Part shown: positions 9,202 to 18,142 of the stretch, in pieces | Layout of the letters: each line of letters starts with the position of its first letter | How positions within the stretch are numbered: position 1 is the first letter of the stretch | Assembly (NCBI GenBank): GCA_028280115.1 | Contig: JANQMJ010000010.1 | Span: forward strand, 62,001-126,000 | Direction of reading: 5' to 3' | DNA from: Parvularculaceae bacterium | GTDB taxonomy: Bacteria > Pseudomonadota > Alphaproteobacteria > Caulobacterales > Parvularculaceae | Length of the DNA stretch: 64,000 nucleotides | The notes under the pieces: model-generated | Told to the model about the DNA's origin: nothing | Database searches by the model: none | Seen by the model: the letters and a program-made list of their open reading frames with translations, nothing else | Program-made: the position numbers and the translations under genes

Positions 9202-9544
9202 CGGCGCGGCCAGGCTGTCGTTTCCATTTACCGTTTACCCGCGTTCGAGACCAAAATCGCTCTGGACCAGGAGGCAAGCGCAAGGAAGTGCATGCCACTT
9301 TCGAGCATTTCCGACGGTGAAGGCCGGTTCGGGCGCAGCCCGACAAAAGGTCCGGGGGGACCTTTTGAGGCCTGAACGCCCGAAGGGCCAGGGCGATTTT
9401 GGCCGAACCCCTGAGGGGCGCGGCGAAAAACCGCCATTTTTGCGTCGGTCGTCCTCAAATATGTCCAACATGTCCTTCGTCCTCCCTCCTAAAACTGACG
9501 GTTTTTTGCCGGCGCGCGGGCAAGCGTTAAATGGAAACCACAGC
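9202..9544. other. Intergenic region with palindromes, no gene seen
   Basis: About 340 bp between hslO and the ABC-2 permease, both on the minus strand. It holds the palindrome AAAAGGTCC-GGGG-GGACCTTTT at 9344-9365 and several short GC-rich inverted pairs around it (TTCGGGCG ... CGCCCGAA). Short open frames in it have no family features. It may be a structured leader or a degenerate extragenic repeat. Confidence 0.5.
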
Positions 9545-10399
9545 CTAGTCCTTAAGCTTGTATCCGGAACGCAGAAGACCGTAGCACCATGCGCCAAGGC
9601 CGATCATCAGCGCCATGGTGAGGCCGACGCCGATGGCGAGGTTGGCCTCCGCCAGACCGGTAAAGCCCGAGCGAAAACCATCGATGAGATAAAAAACCGG
9701 ATTGTAAAAGCTTGCGGTGCGGAACGGCTCCGGCAATCTGTCTACAGAGTAAAACGTGCCCGACAGAAATGTCAGCGGCGTAATGACAAAATTCGTAACC
9801 GCGGCGAGATTGTCGAATTTCTCCGCCCATATGCCGCCAATAACGCCGAGCATGGAAAAAATCACCGCCGCCGCCAGCGCGAAATAGCCGATCGCCCAGA
9901 CCCCCTCCACACGCATCGGCGCGCCGCTCGCCAGCATGAAGCCGGCGCTGGTGACGGCGGTGATGAAACCCACAAGCAGCCCGCGCGTCGCCGCGCCGGC
10001 GACAAAGGCGAGGGTCAGCTCCGCCGCCGACAGGGGCGGCATCAAAACGTCGACGATGGAGCCTTGCACTTTGGCAATCAGGATCGACGAGGAAGAGTTG
10101 GTGAAGGCGTTGGTCAGCACCGCCATCATGATCAGGCCGGGCGCGAGAAACTCGATGAACGGCACGCCGGCGATGGCGGGCCGTGACGCGCCGAAGGCCT
10201 GGGTAAAGACGATCAGGAAGAGGAGCGTCGAGATGACGGGGGCGAGCACGGTCTGGGTCACCACCTTCATGAACCGGCGCACCTCCTTGAGGTACAGCGT
10301 CCACAGGCCGAGCCAGTTGACGGCCCCGAACCGGCGCACGCCGAACATCGCCTGGGATTTGGGTTCAATCGCCGTCGTTATGGGGTCTGCGCCGTCCAT
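9545..10399 (-). CDS. ABC-2 type transporter permease
   Basis: A 284-residue inner-membrane protein from ATG 10399 (MDGADPITTAIEPKSQAMFG); the longer frame to 10465 begins with unlikely coding sequence. After a cytoplasmic N-terminal helix (LWTLYLKEVRRFMKV) there are six hydrophobic stretches and the ABC-2 family signature FLSGTFYSVDRLPEPFRTAS before the last segments. Close relatives (YadH/NodJ-like) export lipids, polysaccharides or drugs with a separate ATPase. No ATP-binding subunit gene lies beside it, so it must pair with one encoded elsewhere. Substrate unknown. Confidence 0.88.
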   Translation of the reverse strand: MDGADPITTAIEPKSQAMFGVRRFGAVNWLGLWTLYLKEVRRFMKVVTQTVLAPVISTLLFLIVFTQAFGASRPAIAGVPFIEFLAPGLIMMAVLTNAFTNSSSSILIAKVQGSIVDVLMPPLSAAELTLAFVAGAATRGLLVGFITAVTSAGFMLASGAPMRVEGVWAIGYFALAAAVIFSMLGVIGGIWAEKFDNLAAVTNFVITPLTFLSGTFYSVDRLPEPFRTASFYNPVFYLIDGFRSGFTGLAEANLAIGVGLTMALMIGLGAWCYGLLRSGYKLKD

Positions 10400-10499
10400 C
10401 GTCCGGTTTTCGGTCCTTGCTGCGTCGCAACGATGTGGACCCGGGGGCGGCGAAGCGTCAAGCATGAAGGATTATCAACATATAGTGGGCAAAAATATG

Positions 10500-10637
10500 T
10501 AACGGCGCCATGTTGTGTTTTACCCTTGGTAGAGTACTATATTTGGACGCTGATAGAGGCTCACTAATTGAGCCTACAAGATATTGATTTCTTAACGTGG
10601 ATCGGCGGCGGACGCCGACAAGAGGGAGCAATGCGCC
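10500..10637 (+). promoter_or_regulatory. gcrA upstream control region
   Basis: The leader of gcrA contains TTGTGT (10513) and TATATT (about 10538) as a possible but widely spaced promoter. It also has a perfect 7-bp palindrome AGGCTCA-CTAAT-TGAGCCT at 10557-10575 and a single TTAAC half-site at about 10592. Only the palindrome is sure; its function is unknown. Confidence 0.35.
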
Positions 10638-11138
10638 ATGGCCTGGACGGATGAACGGGTTGAACTTTTAAAGAAGCTTTGGGCCGAAGGTCTTTCGGCG
10701 GCGCAGATCGCCAACAAAATGGGCGGCGTCACCCGCAACGCCGTCATCGGCAAAGTCCACCGTCTCGGCCTTTCCGGGCGCGCCACGCCGGCCAAACCAC
10801 AGCGCGGCTGCCGCACGCCCGCCGAGGACAAGGCTGCCGGCGGCGCGGCGCCGGCGCCAGAAGTGAAATCCGTCATCCCGGAACCGGAATTCGCCGCCCC
10901 GTTGGTTCTGGAAAGCGGCGATCGCACGACCGTTTCCACGATCAAGAACAATATGTGCAAATGGCCGATCGGCGATCCGGCCAAGGACGATTTTCATTTC
11001 TGCGGCCAGCCGACGCTGTCCGGCAAATCCTATTGCGCCTATCACGCGCATCTAGCCTTTCAGCCGCCGCAGCGCCGGACCGATCGCCGCGAGCCGCGCC
11101 GCACCGCATTGCCGGAAAAGCGCCGCGCCGCCAGCTAG
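10638..11138 (+). CDS. gcrA: Cell-cycle regulator GcrA
   Basis: A 166-residue sigma-70-associated transcription factor that in Caulobacter activates genes with m6A-methylated GANTC promoters in S phase. Seen: the N-terminal HTH MAWTDERVELLKKLWAEGLS then AAQIANKMGGVTRNAVIGK, a Pro/Ala-rich linker, and the C-terminal sigma-interacting part CKWPIGDP ... FHFCGQP ... SYCAYH. All family hallmarks are present, and length is normal. It is monocistronic and ends in a strong terminator. Its presence points to a CcrM/CtrA/GcrA cell-cycle circuit in this organism. Confidence 0.96.
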   Translation: MAWTDERVELLKKLWAEGLSAAQIANKMGGVTRNAVIGKVHRLGLSGRATPAKPQRGCRTPAEDKAAGGAAPAPEVKSVIPEPEFAAPLVLESGDRTTVSTIKNNMCKWPIGDPAKDDFHFCGQPTLSGKSYCAYHAHLAFQPPQRRTDRREPRRTALPEKRRAAS

Positions 11139-11161
11139 ACGAAAACCAACCTCGTCAGCAG

Positions 11162-11190
11162 AAAAGAGCCCGCCTTATGGCGGGCTTTTA
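11162..11190. terminator. Terminator shared by gcrA and phoB
   Basis: Stem AGCCCGCC / GGCGGGCT with a TTAT loop, flanked by AAAAG on one side and TTTTA on the other, so it works in both directions. The phoB stop codon (11188-11190) lies in its edge. Confidence 0.85.
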
Positions 11191-11877
11191 TTCAGCGTCG
11201 AGCGCGTATCCGGCCGAGCGAACCGTGCGGATCGGATCGCCTTGCTTGAACTTGTTGAGCGCCTTGCGCAGGCGGCCGATATGCACGTCGACCGTGCGCA
11301 CTTCGACGAAAACATCGGACCCCCAGACGGCGTTCAAAAGCTGCTCGCGGGAGAACACCCGGCCCGGATGCTGAATGAGATGATCGAGCAGGCGGAATTC
11401 CGTCGGCCCCATGTGGATTTCCTTGGCGCCCCGCGTCACGCGGTGGGACACGCGGTCGACTTCGATATCCCCGACCATCACCTTGTCTTCCACCAGGCCA
11501 GGCCGGATGCGGCGCAGGACGGCGCGCACCCGCGCGACCAGTTCGTTGTTGGAAAACGGCTTGGTCAGATAATCGTCGGCGCCGGTCTCCAACCCGCGGA
11601 TGCGGTCGGCTTCTTCGGACCGGGCCGTGAGCATGATGATCGGCAAGTTCTTGGTTTCCGGCTTGGCCCGGATACGGCGGCAAACCTCGATCCCGGACAC
11701 TTTCGGCAGCATCCAGTCGAGAATGACCAGATCGGGCGTTTGTTCCTCGATCTTGAGCATGGCGTCTTCGCCGTCATGGGCCAGGGTGACGGCGAATTTT
11801 TCCTTGCCGAGATTGTATTCGAGAAGCGTGCCCAGGGCTTCTTCGTCTTCGACGATCAAGATCCGCGTTGCGGCCAT
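11188..11877 (-). CDS. phoB: Phosphate regulon response regulator PhoB
   Basis: A 229-residue OmpR/PhoB-type regulator. The receiver domain (residues 1-120) has the acidic pair at ILIVEDEEA, the phospho-acceptor Asp in LVILDWMLPKVSG, the Thr in IIMLTAR and the Lys in DDYLTKPFSN. The winged helix (about 130-229) has EFRLLDHLIQHPGRVFSREQ and VDVHIGRLRKAL. Activated by PhoR under phosphate limitation, it binds Pho boxes. It follows phoU by 15 bp in an apparent phoR-phoU-phoB cluster. No pst transporter genes are present between them, unlike the usual order. Confidence 0.94.
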   Translation of the reverse strand: MAATRILIVEDEEALGTLLEYNLGKEKFAVTLAHDGEDAMLKIEEQTPDLVILDWMLPKVSGIEVCRRIRAKPETKNLPIIMLTARSEEADRIRGLETGADDYLTKPFSNNELVARVRAVLRRIRPGLVEDKVMVGDIEVDRVSHRVTRGAKEIHMGPTEFRLLDHLIQHPGRVFSREQLLNAVWGSDVFVEVRTVDVHIGRLRKALNKFKQGDPIRTVRSAGYALDAE

Positions 11878-11892
11878 AATCTGCTCCGGTCG

Positions 11893-12624
11893 CTATCGCG
11901 CCGCGCCGCCCGTATGCTTCGGCGGCTCGACGATGGTCGTTGAGGTTTCATCCCCTTTGGGCCGCGCCGCCGACATGCGCGCGCCCGTGACCAGGAAATA
12001 TAACGCCTCAGCGATATTGGTCGCGTGATCGCCGACGCGCTCGAAATTCTTGGCGATGAAAACCAGGTGGGTGCAGGCGTTCACCTTGCCTGAATCTTCC
12101 ATCATCGCCAGCAGGATCTCCTGAAAGACAGAATTATAGAGTTCGTCAAGTTCGTCGTCGCCGCCCCACACAGCCTTTGCGGCTTCGATATTGCGCGCGG
12201 CGTAGGCGTTAAGGATGTCCGAAAACTGGCGCAGGCTGGTCCGGCCCATGCGCGCAACGCCCAGGGTCGGACGCGCCGGCGCTTGGCGGCTGACCACCAG
12301 CGTGCGCTTGGCGACGTTTTTCGCAAGATCGCCGACCCGCTCCAGTTCGCTGGTCATTTTCATCATGGTCATGATCTCGCGCAGCGCCTCTTCGGGAAAC
12401 GCCTTGTCGGCGAGCAACGCCATGATCCGGGTTTCGATATCCAAATCCATTTCGTCGATGCGCTGGTCGGCGGCGATCAACTCCTCCGCGGCGGCGATGT
12501 CGCGGCGTTCAAAGGCGGTAATCGCGCCCAAGAGCTGTTTTTCCACAAGCCCGGCCATGCGCGACAGTTCCGTTTCGAGCGCACGGTGCGCGTCTGCCCA
12601 CGGATGCGATTGTTCAAGCGCCAT
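11893..12624 (-). CDS. phoU: Phosphate signalling protein PhoU
   Basis: A 243-residue protein made of two PhoU three-helix bundles with the metal-binding motifs: first repeat ITAFERRDIAAAEELIAADQ and MKMTSELERVGDLAKNVAKR, second repeat with FIAKNFERVGDHATNIAEA. It normally links the Pst transporter to PhoR and restrains phosphate uptake. Here the Pst genes are absent from the cluster, so PhoU must act with transporters encoded elsewhere. It sits 15 bp upstream of phoB, probably cotranscribed, and 130 bp after phoR. Confidence 0.94.
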   Translation of the reverse strand: MALEQSHPWADAHRALETELSRMAGLVEKQLLGAITAFERRDIAAAEELIAADQRIDEMDLDIETRIMALLADKAFPEEALREIMTMMKMTSELERVGDLAKNVAKRTLVVSRQAPARPTLGVARMGRTSLRQFSDILNAYAARNIEAAKAVWGGDDELDELYNSVFQEILLAMMEDSGKVNACTHLVFIAKNFERVGDHATNIAEALYFLVTGARMSAARPKGDETSTTIVEPPKHTGGAAR

Positions 12625-12754
12625 AAGAAAGGTCGGTTATCTGAGCTACATCATCGAAAGACAGTTTGAATGCCGATCTTTTGTGACACATTCTTGTCCG
12701 CAGCCGCCGTGATAGCGCATATTTTGCGCCACCGCCAAATCCGGCGCGAAACGC

Positions 12755-14158
12755 TCACGCGGCGCCGAGAAAACAGCAGTTGAACGCGGTGCCGCCGGCG
12801 AGCCGGCTTTCGATCTGAAAACCGCCCTTATGTCTGTTCACAATATGCTTAACGATGGCGAGCCCTAAGCCCGTGCCGCCGCTTTTGCGGCTGTGTTCCA
12901 CATTGACCCGGTAAAACCGCTCGGTCAGGCGCGGCAGATCGGCGCGCTCGATGCCGGGCCCGAAATCGCGGATCTGAAGATAGACGAGATCTTCGACCGC
13001 AACGCCGAGCCGAGCGGCGATTTGCGCAGCGGAATCGCCGGCCTTGTGGCCGGGTTCTCCGTCTGCGGACAATGGCGGCGGCGCGCCGCGACCCACATGC
13101 AGTTTGATCATCGCCGGATCGCCGCCATATTTGACGGCGTTGTCGAGCAGATTCTGGATCGCCTGGAAAATCTCGTCGAGATCGCCGCGCATTGTCGTCG
13201 GCAACTGAGTGTCATTGATAACGTCGACGATCGCGCCTGCCTGCTCGAACAGGGGCGAAGTGCTCTCAACGACGTCTTCGGCGATTTCAGCAATGTCGAC
13301 GATCTCTTTCGGCGGCACATGCTCGTTGAGTTCGATGCGTGAAAGCGACATGAGATCGGAAACCAGCCGCTGCATGCGCTCGGCCTGGGACTGCATGATG
13401 TTCAAGAACTTGTCCTGGGCCTCGGGATCGTCCTTGGCGTGGCCCTTCATGGTTTCGATAAAGCCGATGAGCGAGGCGAGCGGCGTCCTGAGTTCGTGGC
13501 TGGCGCTGGCGATGAAATCGGCGCGCATTTGCTCCAGACGGCGCTCGCTGGTCAGGTCGCGAATGAACACCAGCGAGCGGGAACGGCGGGCGCCGGCCTC
13601 TTCGCCGACCGGATCGAGCCGCGCAATAAAGGCGCGGCATGAGCGCTCGATCGATCCGGTGGTGACGAAATCGACGGTTTGCGCCTCGCCGGTCTCGATC
13701 ACGGCGACCGACGCCTCGTAAACGTCCGGCGCGCGCAGCACCGCGGCGAAATGTCGGCCTTCGACGCTCTTCGTGCCCACCAGTTCTTCGGCCGCCCGAT
13801 TGGCGTGCTCGACGATGCCCTCGGCGTCGAGAATGAACAGCGGTTCGGGAAGCGCATGGGCGACCCCGCGGGCGATGCGCAGATCGGCGAGTTCGGCGCG
13901 TTGGGCGTTGAGTTCGGTCTCCACGACCCGCTGGACCGGCTGCGCCCAGACCCGCCCCGAGGAAAACCGGTAGCGCACCGCGAGGGCCGCCAAAAACGCA
14001 AGCCAGACCAGCACGATCAGCCGCCAGTCGCCGCTTGCGCCGAGCCAGACGGCGACCGCCGCGCCGACGCCGGCGCTGATGCCCGCCGCCCAGATAAAAT
14101 CGCGCGTGCGGACTTCCGCCGCGGTTTTCTTGATCAATGTGGCGAGATCATCCTGCAT
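12755..14158 (-). CDS. phoR: Phosphate regulon sensor histidine kinase PhoR
   Basis: A 467-residue membrane kinase. There are two N-terminal membrane helices (about residues 24-62), then a PAS domain (from about 105, ALPEPLFILDAEGIVEHANR), then HisKA with the phospho-His in ASHELRTPLASLIGF, and HATPase_c with N box LLDNAVKYGG, G1 DFGPGIERAD and G2 GGTGLGLAIVKHIV. Orientation and adjacency to phoU/phoB support PhoR rather than another kinase. The short cytoplasmic sensor layout is normal for PhoR, which senses through PhoU and Pst. Confidence 0.9.
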   Translation of the reverse strand: MQDDLATLIKKTAAEVRTRDFIWAAGISAGVGAAVAVWLGASGDWRLIVLVWLAFLAALAVRYRFSSGRVWAQPVQRVVETELNAQRAELADLRIARGVAHALPEPLFILDAEGIVEHANRAAEELVGTKSVEGRHFAAVLRAPDVYEASVAVIETGEAQTVDFVTTGSIERSCRAFIARLDPVGEEAGARRSRSLVFIRDLTSERRLEQMRADFIASASHELRTPLASLIGFIETMKGHAKDDPEAQDKFLNIMQSQAERMQRLVSDLMSLSRIELNEHVPPKEIVDIAEIAEDVVESTSPLFEQAGAIVDVINDTQLPTTMRGDLDEIFQAIQNLLDNAVKYGGDPAMIKLHVGRGAPPPLSADGEPGHKAGDSAAQIAARLGVAVEDLVYLQIRDFGPGIERADLPRLTERFYRVNVEHSRKSGGTGLGLAIVKHIVNRHKGGFQIESRLAGGTAFNCCFLGAA

Positions 14159-14255
14159 GGCGCCGGGAAACTAGGCGCAGAAATCTGCAAAGGCAATCGC
14201 CCGGCCGCCCTTCGCGGCGCGCCCGGTCAAAACATCCTGTTACTGAAGATTTGCG

Positions 14256-14702
14256 TCACGCCGCTTTCGGCCGTAACAGCGCAAATACGGCGCCGCCGAT
14301 CACGCCTGCGAGCGTTTGCAGCCCCATGCCGAGCGCGTCCCTTGCGCCGCCCATGGCGCCGACGCCGCCGCCGATAACCAGATTTTCAACCATCCACAAA
14401 AGAAGGAAGACGGCCGCGCCGCCCGCGACCGGATACGCAACCGGGGCCAGCGGCGTTAAAATGCGTTTCACCCCCGCAGCGACGAGAAAGCCGATCAGCA
14501 GCGCAATCGCCACCATGGCGCCGTAGGCCGGCGCGAGCCCGACAAGATTGTTCGCATATGTCTGAACCTGCTGCGCCCCGGTGTAGACAGCGCCGATCTC
14601 AGCCTGTTTCGCCAATACCTGCTGCGTGTAGAATACCGACGCCAGCGCATAAGCGGTCGCCGCAGACGCTATAAACGCCGCTAATAACCTCCAGATCCGC
14701 AT
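14256..14702 (-). CDS. Conserved membrane protein of unknown function
   Basis: A 148-residue protein with an N-terminal hydrophobic helix (LLAAFIASAATAYALAS) and about three more membrane segments (YGAMVAIALLIGFLVAAGV, AGGAAVFLLLWMVENLVI, LAGVIGGAVFALL). The short periplasmic loop is Gln/Thr-rich (TQQVLAKQAEIGAVYTGAQQ). I do not recognise the family with certainty. It stands 97 bp from phoR on the same strand, with an opposite gene on its other side, so it may be cotranscribed upstream of phoR. Confidence 0.7.
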   Translation of the reverse strand: MRIWRLLAAFIASAATAYALASVFYTQQVLAKQAEIGAVYTGAQQVQTYANNLVGLAPAYGAMVAIALLIGFLVAAGVKRILTPLAPVAYPVAGGAAVFLLLWMVENLVIGGGVGAMGGARDALGMGLQTLAGVIGGAVFALLRPKAA

Positions 14703-14831
14703 GCCGCGCCTCCTCTTGCGACGTCAACCCGATAACAATGAGGGGACTGTCACGCGTCAGAGATTGACGCCGCGCCCCTGCCCCCCTTACGCTTATGCTT
14801 TGTTTGCATGGAAATCCATGGAGTTGAAACG

Positions 14832-16043
14832 ATGAATCTCAAAGCCTCCCGTATAACTGCTTCTTGCTGCATCGCGCTCCTGATCACCGCATGCGGCGAG
14901 CGCGATAGCGCAGCCGCAGCGGGCGCGAGCCTGCCGCCGGGCGGCGGCGGGGGCGATGCCACGCTGCAGGAAACGCTTGCCGATCCGGCGCCGGAGGGCG
15001 CGCTGGCGCTGAGCGTGGAAACCCTCGCCGAGGGCCTCGTCAATCCCTGGTCGATTGCCTTCCTTCCGAATGACGTCATTCTTGTGGCGGAACGGTCGGG
15101 ACAAGTGCGCATGATCGAAAACGGGGCGCTCCTGCCCGACCCCGTCCCCGGCGCGCCGGAAGTCTTGGTCTGGAACCAGGGCGGCTTGTTCGACATCCTT
15201 CCGCATCCGGATTTTGAAACGAATAATATCATTTTTATCGCCTACGCCCATGGAACGCGCGACGCCAACGCCTTGCGCATTGCGCGCGCGACATTCGACG
15301 GCGAAGCGATCAGCGGCCTTGAAGTGATTTACGACGCCAAGCCGCTCAAAGACACCGGCCATCATTTCGGCGGACGGCTGGTCTGGGGCCCGGACGGCAA
15401 GATTTACGCGACGATTGGCGAGGGCTCGCGCTATAAGGAGAAATCGCAAGTCATGTCGTCCAGTTTCGGCGCCGTCGTCCGCATCAATGAAGACGGGTCG
15501 ATCCCCGACGACAATCCCGATTTCGGCGAAGACGCATTGCCCGAGCTTTACTCCAAGGGCCACCGCAATGCGCAGGGCCTCGCCTACGACGCCGAACGCG
15601 GCATTCTCTGGTCGCATGAGCATGGGCCAAAGGGCGGCGATGAGCTCAACATCATCACGCCCGGCGCCAATTACGGCTGGCCGGTCGCCTCTTACGGCAT
15701 CGACTATAACGGCGCCAAGATTACGCCGTTTACGGAATATGAGGGCACCCAGCAGCCGTTCAAATACTGGACGCCGGCCATCGCGCCGTCGGGACTGGCT
15801 GTCTATCGCGGCGATGTCTTCGCCGACTGGGACGGCGATCTTCTGGTCGGAGCCATGAAGGGCGGCGGCGAGGCGCTGCACCGGATCGTCATGAACGGCG
15901 ACAAGGAGGCCGGCGAAGAGCGTTACCTCGTCGGCGAGCGCATCCGCGAGGTGCGGGTCGGCCCGGACGGCGCGATTTACGTCACCACTGAAGAACGCCG
16001 CAGCGCGCCCGGCGGCAAGGTGCTGCGCCTGACGCCGCAATAA
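14832..16043 (+). CDS. PQQ-dependent aldose sugar dehydrogenase, YliI-like lipoprotein
   Basis: A 403-residue protein from ATG 14832 with GGAG 10 bases upstream; an in-frame ATG at 14808 would spoil the leader. Leader ITASCCIALLITACGERD carries a lipobox. The rest is the soluble glucose/sorbosone dehydrogenase beta-propeller: LVNPWSIAFLPND, the catalytic-His region DTGHHFGGRLVWGPDGKIYA, the sugar/PQQ site HRNAQGLAYD, and HEHGPKGGDELNII. It oxidises aldoses to lactones with PQQ in the periplasm. It is convergent with a second PQQ enzyme (16051). No PQQ synthesis genes are present in the window. Confidence 0.92.
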   Translation: MNLKASRITASCCIALLITACGERDSAAAAGASLPPGGGGGDATLQETLADPAPEGALALSVETLAEGLVNPWSIAFLPNDVILVAERSGQVRMIENGALLPDPVPGAPEVLVWNQGGLFDILPHPDFETNNIIFIAYAHGTRDANALRIARATFDGEAISGLEVIYDAKPLKDTGHHFGGRLVWGPDGKIYATIGEGSRYKEKSQVMSSSFGAVVRINEDGSIPDDNPDFGEDALPELYSKGHRNAQGLAYDAERGILWSHEHGPKGGDELNIITPGANYGWPVASYGIDYNGAKITPFTEYEGTQQPFKYWTPAIAPSGLAVYRGDVFADWDGDLLVGAMKGGGEALHRIVMNGDKEAGEERYLVGERIREVRVGPDGAIYVTTEERRSAPGGKVLRLTPQ

Positions 16044-16050
16044 GACGCGC

Positions 16051-18069
16051 CTATTGCGGCAGGGCGAAGGCCACGAGTTCATCGCCGGGCGGGGCGTCCA
16101 CATTGCTGTAGCCCCCGGCGAAGATCGTCACATATTGGCGCCCGTCCCATTCATAGGTCATCGGCGTGGCCACGCCCGCCGCCGGCAGGCGGCCGCGCCA
16201 TAACTCCTCGCCGGTTTCCACATCGAAGGCGCGCAGATAGTGGTCGAGCGTCGCGCCGATAAACACCAGCCCGCCGGCGGTGACGATCGGGCCGCCCAGG
16301 GTCGGCGTGCCGAGCCTGGCCTTTAGCATTCCGCCGGACAGGTCCTCGACGGTCCCCAGCGTCTTGCGCCACACGATGCGGCCTTCGCCGAGATCGACTG
16401 CAGCGATGATTCCCCAGGGCGGCGGCGTACACGGAAGATCGAGCGGCGACAGCACCAGTTCCCGGCGCACGCCGTAAGGCGCGCCGCGCTGCGGGCTGAT
16501 TTCCGAATCGTGCATCGTCTCGCGCAGGTCATCGACTTCATCGGCCGGCACGAGCTGGATCAGATGCCCAAGGTTCGACATGTTGATCACGAAGAGATTG
16601 CGCGAGGCATCGAATGCGCCGCCGCCCCAATTGGCGCCGCCGCCGGTGAACGGCAGGTACAGCGTTCCTTGTTCGGTCGGCGGCGTGAAAAGACCGTCGC
16701 GTCGCAGCGCCCTGATCGCCTTGGCGCAGGCCCGTTTGTCGAACCAGGTCAGGCCGAATGCATCGCCGGGCTCGACAGCGCTGGGCGCCAGCGGAGGCGG
16801 TGCGACGGGGAAAGGCTGCGTCGGAGAGAGGCGTTCGCCCGGGACCGCGCCCTCCTGAGGAACCGCACGCTCCTCAACCGGAAACACAGGCTCGCCCGTG
16901 TCGCGATCGAGGACGAAGATCGTTCCCATTTTCGTCGCCTGCACGACAACGTCGAGATCGCGTCCGTCCTTGCGGATTGAATAAAGACCCGGCTGGGCGG
17001 GCAGATCGTAGTCCCACACATCGTGATGCACCGCCTGAAAGCTCCACGCGACCGCGCCGGTCGCCGCTTCAAGCGCGACAACGGAGTTGGCGTAACGATT
17101 ATCGCCGGGCCTGAGGCCGCCGTAAAAATCAGGGGACGGACTGGTCGTGGGGATGAAGACCAAGCCGCGCGCTTCATCGACCGTCATCGGCGCCCAGGCG
17201 TTGGCGTGCCCTTCGACGCGCGGAAAGGCGCCGGGCCAGTCGCCCGCATTGGGCGCATCCGCCGACCGGGGAATAGGATCGAACGACCACAGCGCCGCGC
17301 CGCTGCGCGCATCAAAGGCGCGCACCACGCCGCTCGGCGCCGCGACGCGGACGTTATCGCTGATCGCCGATCCGACGACGACGACATCGCCGATAATCAC
17401 CGGCGGCGAAGTGAACTGAAACTCCCCCGGCCAAAGAAGCGCCATGCCGGGATCGATTTTTATCTCGCCGCGATCGCCGAAGCCGGCGCAAGGCTCGCCG
17501 CTGCGCGCATCAAGGGCGAGCACCCGCCCGTCATTGGTTGCGGAAAAAATTCGCGCCGCGCAGACGCCGTCAGCGGTGCCGTCGCGCCAATAGGTCACGC
17601 CCCGACAGACGAACTGGTTCGCCGGGCGTTGGTCCAAATCGATTTTCGGATCGAAGCGCCAGCGCTCTTCGCCCGTGCCAGGATCGACCGCGATGACTTC
17701 GTTAAAGGGCGTGCAGAAAACAAGACTGTCCTCGACCAGGATCGGCGTCGTTTCCCCGGCGCTGCGCCGGATCGCCTTTGGCTTTGCTGAAAGATCGCCG
17801 GTTGAATAGGTCCAGGCGACGTCGAGGCGACCGACATTGTCGGGGGTGATTTGTTTTAGCCCGGAATAGCGCGAGCCGCCCGCATCCGCCCCGTAATGGG
17901 TCCACGATCTCGTCTGCGGCGCCGCGCGGACGACTTCGGCGACGCCGTTGACGTCGAGCGAATGCGCGCCGCCCAGCATCCACACGGCCGAACCGCCCAA
18001 CACCGCCGCGACACCCGCGAGAATGACAACGCTCGCTGCAAGGCCAAGCCATTTCAGTATGGTGTTCAT
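16051..18069 (-). CDS. Membrane-anchored PQQ-dependent dehydrogenase (glucose dehydrogenase-like)
   Basis: A 672-residue quinoprotein. One N-terminal membrane helix (LGLAASVVILAGVAAVLGGS) replaces the four or five of classical Gcd, and length is below the usual 800. Propeller motifs: WTHYGADAGGSRYSGLKQIT, GVTYWRDG, the VHHDVWDYDLPAQPGLY signature of mGDH/quinate dehydrogenases, and the Trp-docking repeats VAWTYSTGD, VAWSFQ, IVWRKTLG. It oxidises an alcohol or sugar in the periplasm and passes electrons to ubiquinone. Exact substrate unknown. Seven bases separate it from the convergent YliI-like gene. Confidence 0.9.
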   Translation of the reverse strand: MNTILKWLGLAASVVILAGVAAVLGGSAVWMLGGAHSLDVNGVAEVVRAAPQTRSWTHYGADAGGSRYSGLKQITPDNVGRLDVAWTYSTGDLSAKPKAIRRSAGETTPILVEDSLVFCTPFNEVIAVDPGTGEERWRFDPKIDLDQRPANQFVCRGVTYWRDGTADGVCAARIFSATNDGRVLALDARSGEPCAGFGDRGEIKIDPGMALLWPGEFQFTSPPVIIGDVVVVGSAISDNVRVAAPSGVVRAFDARSGAALWSFDPIPRSADAPNAGDWPGAFPRVEGHANAWAPMTVDEARGLVFIPTTSPSPDFYGGLRPGDNRYANSVVALEAATGAVAWSFQAVHHDVWDYDLPAQPGLYSIRKDGRDLDVVVQATKMGTIFVLDRDTGEPVFPVEERAVPQEGAVPGERLSPTQPFPVAPPPLAPSAVEPGDAFGLTWFDKRACAKAIRALRRDGLFTPPTEQGTLYLPFTGGGANWGGGAFDASRNLFVINMSNLGHLIQLVPADEVDDLRETMHDSEISPQRGAPYGVRRELVLSPLDLPCTPPPWGIIAAVDLGEGRIVWRKTLGTVEDLSGGMLKARLGTPTLGGPIVTAGGLVFIGATLDHYLRAFDVETGEELWRGRLPAAGVATPMTYEWDGRQYVTIFAGGYSNVDAPPGDELVAFALPQ

Positions 18070-18142
18070 GGTTCTCCCCGAAGCGTGGTGCGGAGGCTAT
18101 CGCGGCGCCCGCCGGTTTGGAACCTGCCTGCAGAAAGGCTCG

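Noticed and set aside
12625..12754. A Pho box upstream of phoU (TGTCAC ... CTGTCT)
   Set aside because: The half-sites are about 25 bp apart, not the expected 11, so one real box cannot be claimed.
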